From assembly GCA_905479665.1 (NCBI GenBank), contig CAJQNM010000298.1, positions 1 to 7,921 on the forward strand: 7,921 nt of DNA. The letters run 5' to 3'. Numbering within the stretch: position 1 is the stretch's first letter; every line of letters starts with the position of its first letter. The position numbers and the translations under genes are program-made. Below the pieces are notes generated by a model. That model was not told where the DNA came from. It saw nothing but the letters and a program-made list of their open reading frames with translations, and ran no database searches. Positions 1 to 6,477 of the stretch are shown here, one piece after another. Source of the DNA: an uncultured Saprospiraceae bacterium. Its GTDB lineage: Bacteria > Bacteroidota > Bacteroidia > Chitinophagales > Saprospiraceae.

Positions 1-204
1 TTACTTACCGCATACCCCTCGATATTGGGGGCTCGACAAATGGGAGGAGGATTTGGAGGTTGCATTTTGATTTTAGTGGCCAAAGATCAGCGCGATGTGG
101 TGCTTGATGCAGTCAGGACAGACTATCTGAAGAAGACTGGCATTGATGCTCGCCTTATTCCTATTATGTTAAGTGAAGGAGTTCGACAATTAGTGAGCTC
201 TTGA
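1..204 (+). CDS. galK: Galactokinase, C-terminal fragment (5' end outside window)
   Basis: This is the last 67 codons of an open frame that enters from the left edge and stops at a TGA (202-204). The fragment contains GARQMGGGFGGC (fragment residues 10-21), which matches the conserved C-terminal glycine-rich motif of GHMP-family sugar kinases. The A-Y-P-S-I-L-G-A-R context and the position about 45 residues from the end fit galactokinase, which phosphorylates galactose to galactose-1-phosphate with ATP as the first Leloir step in the cytoplasm. The tail after the motif (CILILVAKD, then a mixed helix/strand segment ending VRQLVSS) has the length usual for GalK. The next gene starts only 20 bases later on the same strand, so the two may be co-transcribed. 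Another GHMP kinase cannot be fully excluded because the N-terminal substrate-recognition motif is not in view. Confidence 0.82.
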   Translation, partial: LLTAYPSILGARQMGGGFGGCILILVAKDQRDVVLDAVRTDYLKKTGIDARLIPIMLSEGVRQLVSS

Positions 205-224
205 AGACGTATCTTTCCTAAACT

Positions 225-1373
225 ATGATGAGAATGTCCCGATATCTTGCTCCGCTTATCTGTGTTGTTTGCTTTGTACTAATAAGTTGTGGATCAGATA
301 AATCTACAGAGGTTGGTGCTCGTGTTGAGCAACCATCCCCAGAAAATGCAGCGCAAACTCCTGGCCCCAACAACTTGATTGACGCCTATGTCGATGCCAT
401 CGATCAGTTGGAGACCGATCGAGATGCTAGTCAAAATTTTGACGGAATGGTGCGCATCCCAGGGGGTGAATTTCAGATGGGAGGGGACAACGACCAGGCT
501 CGTGAAGACGAGTACCCGAAGCATGGCATCCGAGTTCGGGACTATTGGATGGATGTACATGAGGTGACCAATGCTCAATATCTTGAATTTGTCAAAGCCA
601 CTGGATACATCACTATTGCAGAACAAGAAATTGATCTCGATGAGTTGATGAAACAACTGCCTCCGGGCACTCCACCACCAGATCCATCACTATTGGAACC
701 ATTTTCGCTCGTTTTTCGGGCAGTGCCCGAGGGACAACCAGTCAATGGGCCTGGAGATTGGTGGGTGATGACCAAGGGTGCAAATTGGAGACAACCGGAG
801 GGAGAGGGCAGCAGTTTGAAAGGGAGGGAGCAGGAACCAGTTGTACACATCGCCTGGTATGATGCCCTTGCCTACTGTAAATGGGCAGGCAAGCGCTTAC
901 CTACTGAAGCAGAATGGGAGTATGCGGCCCGCGGAGGACTCTCGGATGCGATCTACCCATGGGGAAACGAACCGATAGACGCTACCAAGGCCAACTATTG
1001 GCAGGGTGAGTTCCCTCATGAAAATAAAGGAGAAGATTCATTTGCTAAGCTATCGGCAGTCGGATCCTTTGCCCCAAATGGCTACGGGCTCCATGATATG
1101 GCCGCCAATGTATGGGAGTGGTGTGCTGATTGGTTTCACTACCACTATTATTACGATGATCAGTTTCAAGCGGGGATTGTTGATAATCCGATCGGACCAG
1201 AAAACAGCTACGACCCGATGGAGCCTTCAGTACCCAAAAAGGTAATAAGAGGAGGTTCGTTTTTGTGCAATGACAGCTATTGTTCAGGATATCGTGTGGC
1301 ATCTCGGATGAAGTCTTCTCCGGATACCGGCATGGAGCACACGGGTTTTCGGTGCGTCCGTGATGTGCAGTGA
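225..1373 (+). CDS. Formylglycine-generating enzyme (FGE/SUMF1 family), predicted lipoprotein
   Basis: This 382-residue protein has a lipoprotein signal: hydrophobic residues 8-20, then lipobox L19-I-S-C22. An FGE-sulfatase domain follows (about 75-380): IPGGEFQMGG (78-87), EVTN (113-116), PVVHIAWYDA (205-214), KRLPTEAEWEYAARGG (223-238), NYWQGEFP (257-264), NGYGLHDMAANVWEW (285-299), and the C-terminal IRGGSFLCNDSYC (341-353) with GFRC (374-377). C348 and C353 align with the catalytic, copper-binding cysteine pair of human FGE (C336/C341). This separates true FGE from the many SUMF1-like proteins that lack the pair. The family oxidises a cysteine in sulfatases to formylglycine using O2. The lipobox implies membrane anchoring outside the cytoplasm. 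No sulfatase gene is in the window, so its client is unknown. Start codons at 228 and 234 are also possible. It probably shares a transcript with galK and converges on the ptuB-like gene. Confidence 0.9.
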   Translation: MMRMSRYLAPLICVVCFVLISCGSDKSTEVGARVEQPSPENAAQTPGPNNLIDAYVDAIDQLETDRDASQNFDGMVRIPGGEFQMGGDNDQAREDEYPKHGIRVRDYWMDVHEVTNAQYLEFVKATGYITIAEQEIDLDELMKQLPPGTPPPDPSLLEPFSLVFRAVPEGQPVNGPGDWWVMTKGANWRQPEGEGSSLKGREQEPVVHIAWYDALAYCKWAGKRLPTEAEWEYAARGGLSDAIYPWGNEPIDATKANYWQGEFPHENKGEDSFAKLSAVGSFAPNGYGLHDMAANVWEWCADWFHYHYYYDDQFQAGIVDNPIGPENSYDPMEPSVPKKVIRGGSFLCNDSYCSGYRVASRMKSSPDTGMEHTGFRCVRDVQ

Positions 1374-1384
1374 GAGATTATTAG

Positions 1385-1401
1385 AAATTTCAAAGAAATT
1401 T
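1385..1401. terminator. AT-rich hairpin between convergent genes, weak terminator candidate
   Basis: A perfect 7-bp inverted repeat, AAATTTC / GAAATTT, with an AAA loop lies in the 64-base gap between the two convergent stop codons, 11 bases after the FGE stop. The stem has one G-C pair and no clean T-run follows on either strand, so termination is only a suggestion from position and symmetry. No better candidate is visible in this gap. Confidence 0.25.
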
Positions 1402-1437
1402 TGGTTGAGCCCGTGAACGAGTTTTCGGAGGTACCCT

Positions 1438-2079
1438 CTAGTTGGTTGTAGTCAGTAATGTAGAATATCTGTGTTCTAAATAACTTGAATATTCAGCTAA
1501 ATTTTCACCTAATTTCCTGAGGCCAAGCTCTATAGTCTGTTTCTTACTCAGTCCTAATTTATGGGCGGCTTCCCTGAGGTTTCTAAAGTTTCTATTGAAT
1601 TCGTTTTCTCTCATCACCTTAAGACGGTCAAAATTCAGATTGAGAAGTGAGGTTATCTCTGAATCAAATTGCGAATTATTGGATCTTAGAGATGCATCAC
1701 TTTCGAAGTACAAAGTTTTAATATGAGACAGTTCTCTGGGGTCAACTGATAAGGGGTGCTCTCCTTTTGATGTGTCACAATGCGGGATGTGTTTGCCAGT
1801 GATTTTATCGATGTAAGTCTTACCAGAACAAACTCCAAGAAAATTGTCAAAATTTAGTTCTTTACTGGGATCTGCACTTCTCGAAATGAAGTGTTCAAGA
1901 AAAACATGATTTGTGAGTCGTTTTTCGCAGTAGGCACAAGTGCCTCCTTGATCTTTAGCTATGATATTCCGTACAGCTTCTTTGCAGCTGTTTTTCAAGC
2001 TTTCATACGTATCCCCGTTTTCTCTTAATTTCCTAAGACATTCCGGCTCCTTGTCATATTGTATTGTGACAGTCTTCAA
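1438..2079 (-). CDS. ptuB: HNH endonuclease of Septu type (PtuB-like, TIGR02646 family)
   Basis: This is a 213-residue HNH nuclease. The zinc/HNH core is compact: GGTCAYCEK (45-53) with C48 and C51, LEHFISRS (61-68) with E62-H63, LNFDNFLGVCSG (75-86) with N79 and C84, and HCDTSKG (100-106) with H100 and C101. The order CxYC, EHF, NxLxVC and HCDxSKG is the pattern of the TIGR02646 family, known as PtuB in Septu systems and as the nuclease partner in retron Ec78. The rest is helical (about 112-213) and probably contacts the ATPase. In the known systems PtuB cuts nucleic acid once PtuA senses infection. The first codon is TTG (2079-2077), overlapping the ptuA TGA by four bases (TTGA), so translation is probably coupled; no ATG lies near this start. 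The length suits the family. Specificity and phage range cannot be read from the sequence. Confidence 0.88.
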   Translation of the reverse strand: MKTVTIQYDKEPECLRKLRENGDTYESLKNSCKEAVRNIIAKDQGGTCAYCEKRLTNHVFLEHFISRSADPSKELNFDNFLGVCSGKTYIDKITGKHIPHCDTSKGEHPLSVDPRELSHIKTLYFESDASLRSNNSQFDSEITSLLNLNFDRLKVMRENEFNRNFRNLREAAHKLGLSKKQTIELGLRKLGENLAEYSSYLEHRYSTLLTTTN

Positions 2080-3377
2080 TTCTTTGCGAATGAAATTTTT
2101 TGTTCGAGATCATTTAACCATTCTGGGTCGGCATCAAGTCGTAGTTTTAATGCCTTTAGTTTTTTTTCTGCTTCATCGATTTTTAGTTCATTAAAGAGAA
2201 TATCGATTTCTCTTTTGTCCTCATCAAAATTTGTGTTTGCCTTTGGTGCAAACATCAACTTGTCTAAAATCTCATTTGAAGTTGCTGAATAAAGATTCGG
2301 TAACTCTTCTGAAGGGACCACAGTCTTGCCGGCAATGATCTTGATGCTTTCCTTTCGCAATCCCGATAGAATCAATGGAGAATGTGTGGTCACGATAAAC
2401 TGCAAATTAGGAAACGTGGAGGTCAGGGCTTTGGCTATAGTGCTCTGCCACCTAGGATGCAGGTGAAGTTCTAATTCATCGATCAAGATAACTCCCTGTC
2501 CATCTAAAGGATTGCTTGTTGGATTTGCCAAAAAGAGTCTTCGAGCTATTTCGCAGACCAAGCCGATTATCATTCGCTCACCGTGAGACATTTGGGAAAA
2601 TAGAAGCTCAACATCATCTTTTCGAATTGCCAGATGAGCCTTAGTTGATTCCGAAAAATCTGTATACAAATTACTCTCTTGCTTGACGAATATCTCGCTG
2701 TAGGATTCAGAGTTCATAAGTTGGAGAAATCCATCGAGGGCTCTTCTTACTATTTCGAGGGAGGGTAATACAGCATCAAGGTCTTTCTCCTTGATTTTGT
2801 ATGAATTTTCTATTGCTTGTTGCTCAATAAACCATTTTTCAAAGTCTCCCAAACTAGGCGACCGTAAGGAAAGAGATCTCTCGTAGGCAAACAACATTTT
2901 GTTGTAAGTCTTGATTGGTTGGTTTGCTTTATATTCAGAGTCATAGGTTCTATTTACGTTGTAGTAGGCAATGATTGGGATGGATCGAATTTTATCTTTT
3001 TGGATTAATTTCCTGAAATTCAGAATAAAGTTATTTGGGGTCTTATTAAACGTTAGTCCTTTTTCATTGATTTTCTTGATCACTTTGATTTTGGATGGTT
3101 CGGGTAGGTCTTTCGCATTGAAGTCTATTTCGCAAAATCCTTCGATGTGACCGACAGTAATATCCTTGCTCTGAAACCATGCATCGATTGAATATCCCTC
3201 CTCAGAAGATAGTAGCTCTCCTGTAAAGTGGGTTAGGCATATGGCGATAGAATCCAGTATTGTGGTTTTCCCCGCGCCATTATTACCCACTATAGCAATT
3301 ATGCCACTGTCGTCGAACTCAACACTAAAGTGCTCGAAATGTCTAAAGTGAAAAAGGCTTATTTTCTTGACTTTCAT
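2076..3377 (-). CDS. ptuA: AAA/ABC-type ATPase of Septu type (PtuA-like)
   Basis: This 433-residue protein has an SMC/RecF-like ATPase fold. The N-terminus is typical (KKISLFHFRHFEHFSVEF, 4-21), followed by Walker A GNNGAGKTT (31-39). A helical insert spans about 120-250. The ABC signature-like MSHGER (263-268) is followed by Walker B VILIDELELHLHP (296-308, with D300 and catalytic E301) and H-loop IVTTHSP (328-334, H332). The C-terminal helix ends in DPEWLNDLEQ (417-426). All catalytic motifs are intact. With the overlapping HNH partner this matches PtuA of Septu, in which PtuA forms an oligomer that holds PtuB and controls it through nucleotide binding. It starts at an ATG 69 bases after the stop of the SWIM-like gene, with no clear Shine-Dalgarno sequence. 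Sampled 60-base rows give about 30-42% GC, below fabF. Other OLD-like or retron-linked ATPases are less likely given the partner. Confidence 0.88.
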   Translation of the reverse strand: MKVKKISLFHFRHFEHFSVEFDDSGIIAIVGNNGAGKTTILDSIAICLTHFTGELLSSEEGYSIDAWFQSKDITVGHIEGFCEIDFNAKDLPEPSKIKVIKKINEKGLTFNKTPNNFILNFRKLIQKDKIRSIPIIAYYNVNRTYDSEYKANQPIKTYNKMLFAYERSLSLRSPSLGDFEKWFIEQQAIENSYKIKEKDLDAVLPSLEIVRRALDGFLQLMNSESYSEIFVKQESNLYTDFSESTKAHLAIRKDDVELLFSQMSHGERMIIGLVCEIARRLFLANPTSNPLDGQGVILIDELELHLHPRWQSTIAKALTSTFPNLQFIVTTHSPLILSGLRKESIKIIAGKTVVPSEELPNLYSATSNEILDKLMFAPKANTNFDEDKREIDILFNELKIDEAEKKLKALKLRLDADPEWLNDLEQKISFAKN

Positions 3378-3446
3378 TTTATGAAATTATTCAGTTTTAT
3401 TCGGTTTGCACAATTTTTTTAGTTCAAATGACTAAAGTGGCATACT
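3378..3446 (-). promoter_or_regulatory. AT-rich leader upstream of ptuAB with a small inverted repeat
   Basis: This 69-base gap separates the SWIM-like gene from ptuA. It holds a 6-bp inverted repeat, TTTAGT (3418-3423) / ACTAAA (3431-3436), with a 7-base spacer. In the ptuA direction the repeat is followed by a run of A, so it is not an intrinsic terminator for the upstream gene and could be a regulator site. No good match to the Bacteroidota TTG / TAnnTTTG promoter was found; TTG-N21-TAATTTCA is the nearest and is weak. A promoter here is inferred from position and AT content only. Confidence 0.3.
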
Positions 3447-4397
3447 TTAAGGAGACTGATTCGTATCAATACTGACCACTCGATCATCCATCAGCAAGCT
3501 AAAAACGTGCAGTGTTCGGCCATCGTACTCACCAAAAAGGGTGATGGGCAAACCGCCAGCGAGAGCCAGCAGACGCCAACTGGTTTCTGCATTATTTGAG
3601 ATCAAAATGGATCGTGCGCTACTATCAACAACGAAAAACCTCTGCTCTATCTGCTGGATGGTGACATTATTAAAGTTGGCAGGAAATTTACTTAGCCACG
3701 GATCACTGCATAGCGCCTTGGTAAATTTAGTGGCATAACGGGACAGATCATCAAAACCAGGTAAGGACTGAACCGCAAATCTGGCCGGGGTAGCATCGGC
3801 TAGGAGGGCTCGCATGGGCAAGAGAGCGGGGTAGTAGTGCATCCTGCCGCGGTAGTGTTGCCCGAGTCGGTAGGTATTTTCAAAGCGTTGGCGGCCAAAA
3901 GCAAAATCAAGCACAAGTGCAGAGCGATGCGTTTGTCTTCCAAAAAACCAGCATGTGCGTCGGGTCAAATTGTCTTCTTGGCGCTGATGCTGCCCGAGGA
4001 GGAGCCAGGCATCAGAAACTCCGGGTAGCTGCGCAACATTCGTCTTCCGGAAATTGAGACCGGCGTAGCCCAGCAGGGCCAGCTGCCGTTTTTGGGGAAG
4101 GTGCTCCAGTTTTTTTAAGTCCCAGCTTAGGGCAAATACCAAGCTTAGCTCTTGGGTAACCATGTCCAGCCAATCTGAATTAGCGGGATCCAGTGTCTTT
4201 ATTCTCGAAAGACGATTCGCGATACCTCCTAGTTTAGCGTCGACCATGCGCGAGATGATTTGATCAAAGGAATAGTCAAAGTCGATCTTTAGCAAACCTA
4301 CTTGCAGGATATCGGTGAGCCATTGATCCAGTTGGGTGATCCCATTTTGCATGAGCGAGAGACGCTCATCGTTGGGCATCAAATCAGCAAGAGTCAT
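3447..4397 (-). CDS. SWIM zinc-finger-associated protein lacking the SWIM domain (C-terminal-part homologue)
   Basis: This 316-residue cytoplasmic-looking protein has no signal peptide or membrane helix. Its features resemble, from memory of the family, the part after the zinc finger in bacterial SWIM zinc-finger proteins found near MoxR/VWA genes: GITQLDQWLTDILQVGLL (19-36), ISRMVDAKLGGIANRL (48-63), GVSDAWLLLGQHQ (126-138), RRTCWFFGRQTHRSALVLDF (146-165) and YYPALLPMRALL (188-199). Family members normally carry an N-terminal SWIM motif (CxC...CxH) of roughly 100-150 residues. Here homology begins about residue 10 and no such motif exists; the bases upstream encode rnc. The ATG overlaps the rnc stop (ATGA, 4394-4397), so translation is coupled to rnc. 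GC is uneven, with a GC-rich stretch around 3781-3900. The molecular function of the family is not established. It may be a remnant that is still expressed or a genuine short form. Confidence 0.7.
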   Translation of the reverse strand: MTLADLMPNDERLSLMQNGITQLDQWLTDILQVGLLKIDFDYSFDQIISRMVDAKLGGIANRLSRIKTLDPANSDWLDMVTQELSLVFALSWDLKKLEHLPQKRQLALLGYAGLNFRKTNVAQLPGVSDAWLLLGQHQRQEDNLTRRTCWFFGRQTHRSALVLDFAFGRQRFENTYRLGQHYRGRMHYYPALLPMRALLADATPARFAVQSLPGFDDLSRYATKFTKALCSDPWLSKFPANFNNVTIQQIEQRFFVVDSSARSILISNNAETSWRLLALAGGLPITLFGEYDGRTLHVFSLLMDDRVVSIDTNQSP

Positions 4398-5155
4398 TCA
4401 GGCACACTCTGACCGTCCAGCTTTTGCAAGGCCAGCATAGAGGCAAATTGCTCGGCACTTTTCTTGTTGAAGTCTTCTGCATAGGCGATGTGATCTCCAT
4501 TGACGAGCACAGCAACTTTAAATCGATCTCGTTTATCAATCTTAAATCGATCGACCACTTCGTACGAGATTTCGTTGCCATTTTTCTGGCACCATTCCAG
4601 CAATTTGCTCTTGAAATTGTCATCGAGCTGCTCGAGTTCATGAATGTCAAGATAGGCGCGCAGCATTTTGCTGATGACAAAGTTTTTTGTTTTGCGATAA
4701 CCTCTTTCCATGTACACGGCTCCCACCACAGCTTCCAGTGCATTGCCCATCATTGATCGGCTCAACCTTGTGTTGGAGTTTTGTTCCGCAAGGATCATAT
4801 CCAATCCCATCAAATCGCCAATGTGATTTAGTGTCTTGCGTTTTACAATTTTGGCTCTCATCTTGGTCAGAAAACCTTCATCTTTTCCTGGATATTTCTT
4901 AAAGAGATAGTCAGCGACGACCGTACTGAGAATGGAATCTCCTAAAAATTCCAATCGCTCGTTGTTGTACCTGCTGCGGCCATCTTTTAGCTGGTTTGAC
5001 TTATGTCGAAAAGCCTGATGATAGAGATCAAGATTGCTCGGATAGAATCCCAAAACATTTTTGAGTCGGTGAGCAAAAGCTTTGTCTGGAGAGATAAAGA
5101 AGTTATAGTATTTTCTGACCAGTGACAAGCTTAGATTTTTTTGAAGATCACACAA
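4394..5155 (-). CDS. rnc: Ribonuclease III
   Basis: This dsRNA endoribonuclease matures rRNA and processes mRNA and small RNA. The catalytic domain contains the family signature NERLEFLGDS (65-74), with E66, E69 and D73 aligning with E. coli E38, E41 and D45, and a second metal-site helix GNALEAVVGAVY (137-148) with E141 (E. coli E117). The position of E. coli D114 is N138. A C-terminal dsRNA-binding domain runs from about 180 (NFKSKLLEW) to KKSAEQFASMLALQKL (231-246). No ATG is available at the N-terminus. The longest form uses TTG at 5155-5153 and overlaps fabF by 25 bases; an alternative TTG at 5128-5126 begins 2 bases after the fabF stop and keeps the whole conserved region. The gene follows fabF and its stop overlaps the next gene, so fabF, rnc and the SWIM-like gene form a tight transcription unit. 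Confidence 0.93.
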   Translation of the reverse strand: MCDLQKNLSLSLVRKYYNFFISPDKAFAHRLKNVLGFYPSNLDLYHQAFRHKSNQLKDGRSRYNNERLEFLGDSILSTVVADYLFKKYPGKDEGFLTKMRAKIVKRKTLNHIGDLMGLDMILAEQNSNTRLSRSMMGNALEAVVGAVYMERGYRKTKNFVISKMLRAYLDIHELEQLDDNFKSKLLEWCQKNGNEISYEVVDRFKIDKRDRFKVAVLVNGDHIAYAEDFNKKSAEQFASMLALQKLDGQSVPE

Positions 5156-6369
5156 GCATTATGTCCGCCAAAGCCAAAGGTGTTGGACAGTACTACATCG
5201 ACCCTGGACTCCTGTGCCTCATTCAGCGTGAGGTTAAATCGATCGTCGATGGCGGGGTCTGGAGTAAAGTGATTGATCGTTGGTGGGATGAAATCGTCGC
5301 GGAGGGCGAAGATCGCTGCAATAGCCTCAATAGCCCCAGCAGCTCCCAGAAGATGACCAGTCATCGATTTTGTAGAGCTGATATGCACCTTAAAGGCATC
5401 ATCGCCAAATACCTTTTCGATCGCTTTTAGCTCTGCAACATCGCCCAGAGGTGTAGATGTGCCATGCACATTGATGTAGTCAATGTCCTCCGGCTGCAAC
5501 TTGGCATCCTTAAAGGCCCTGAGCATCACCTCACTAGCCCCCAACCCATCTGGATGAGGAGCGGTAATATGATAGGCATCGGCAGTGTGGCCACCACCTG
5601 CCATCTCAGCATAGATTTTTGCACCGCGTGCCTTAGCATGCTCAAACTCCTCGAGTATGATGGCTCCGGCACCCTCACCGAGAACAAATCCATCGCGGTC
5701 TTTGTCAAAAGGTCGTGATGCGGTAGCTGGGTCATCGTTGCGTTGGGAAAGCGCCTTCATAGATCCAAAGCCACCTATGCCGGCCCGCAGGATTGCGGCC
5801 TCTGCTCCGCCCGCAACAATAATATCGTCGCGACCAAGGCGAATATTGTCAGTTGCGGAGATGATGGCATGAGTGGCAGATGCACAGGCAGATACCGTGG
5901 CATAGTTAGTGCCTCGAAACCCATATTTCATACTGACATGGCCAGAAGCGATATCAGCGATCATCTTGGGTATCATGAATGGATTGTAGCGTGGGTTGGG
6001 GTTCTCCTTATTGTATTCTATCTCGATTTCCAGAGATCGCAAACCACCGATTCCCGAGCCCCAGATCACTCCAGCCTTGCTGAGATCGATCTTTGCTGGG
6101 TCAAGTCCCGAATCTTCTACCGCCTCAGTGGCCGCGATAATGGCGAATTGGCTAAACCGATCCAGTCGTTGTGCAGACTTGCGATCCATGTGCTGATTCA
6201 CATCTAGATTTTTGACTTCACAAGCAAATCGAGTCCTGAAATTACTGGCATCAAAAAGTGTGATTTCAGATGCACCACTAACACCATCTTTTAGCCCCTG
6301 GCAATAGGCGGAGGCGTTATTGCCAATGGGAGTGAGGGCACCAATACCTGTTACAACAACTCTGCGCAT
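5131..6369 (-). CDS. fabF: 3-oxoacyl-[acyl-carrier-protein] synthase II
   Basis: This 412-residue condensing enzyme elongates acyl-ACP with malonyl-ACP in type II fatty acid synthesis in the cytoplasm. It begins VVVTGIGALTPIGN (4-17). The Cys-His-His triad is complete: C162 in VSACASATHA, H302 in NVHGTSTPLGD, and H339 in STKSMTGHLLGAAGA with the conserved K334. The C-terminal gatekeeper motif NTFGFGGHNACV (396-407) is also present. Length and motifs are those of KAS II (FabF); KAS I (FabB) is less likely given the genomic pairing with acpP. It starts at ATG 6369-6367, lies 108 bases downstream of acpP with a terminator-like hairpin between them, and its end meets or overlaps the start of rnc. 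GC in a sampled row is about 57%, clearly above the ptuAB block. Confidence 0.97.
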   Translation of the reverse strand: MRRVVVTGIGALTPIGNNASAYCQGLKDGVSGASEITLFDASNFRTRFACEVKNLDVNQHMDRKSAQRLDRFSQFAIIAATEAVEDSGLDPAKIDLSKAGVIWGSGIGGLRSLEIEIEYNKENPNPRYNPFMIPKMIADIASGHVSMKYGFRGTNYATVSACASATHAIISATDNIRLGRDDIIVAGGAEAAILRAGIGGFGSMKALSQRNDDPATASRPFDKDRDGFVLGEGAGAIILEEFEHAKARGAKIYAEMAGGGHTADAYHITAPHPDGLGASEVMLRAFKDAKLQPEDIDYINVHGTSTPLGDVAELKAIEKVFGDDAFKVHISSTKSMTGHLLGAAGAIEAIAAIFALRDDFIPPTINHFTPDPAIDDRFNLTLNEAQESRVDVVLSNTFGFGGHNACVIFKKI

Positions 6370-6412
6370 AGACTTATTTCAAATAGTCAGAACCTCTAAG
6401 ATGACCAAATTC

Positions 6413-6450
6413 AAAAAAAAAAATCCACAAATGTTTACACAGTTGTGGAT
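6413..6450 (-). terminator. Intrinsic terminator/attenuator between acpP and fabF
   Basis: Read on the minus strand, an 8-bp stem ATCCACAA / TTGTGGAT (6450-6443 and 6430-6423) encloses a C-T mismatch, three further pairs (TGT/ACA) and a GTAA tetraloop of the GNRA type. An 11-base T run follows directly (6423-6413; its first base also closes the stem). This is a classic rho-independent terminator, starting about 27 bases after the acpP stop. Because fabF follows in the same direction with little room for a promoter, partial termination giving excess acpP mRNA is the likely role. The partial-readthrough part is inference. Confidence 0.85.
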
Positions 6451-6477
6451 CTTATCGTTTTCGTGTATGAAATAAGC

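Noticed and set aside
1374..3446. Possible retron (reverse transcriptase plus msr/msd RNA) with the PtuAB effectors
   Set aside because: There is no reverse transcriptase frame in the window, and the flanking gaps of 64 and 69 bases are too short for a typical msr/msd.
1374..3446. Terminal repeats or target-site duplication around the ptuAB block
   Set aside because: Comparison by eye of the two flanking gaps showed no shared direct or inverted repeat longer than a few bases.
4424..4756. 110-codon open frame on the plus strand opposite rnc
   Set aside because: It is antisense to well-conserved RNase III coding sequence, has no recognisable domain and follows the codon structure of rnc.
5743..6207. 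154-codon open frame on the plus strand opposite fabF
   Set aside because: It lies wholly within fabF, whose catalytic motifs are on the other strand. Its translation is low-complexity with no domain.
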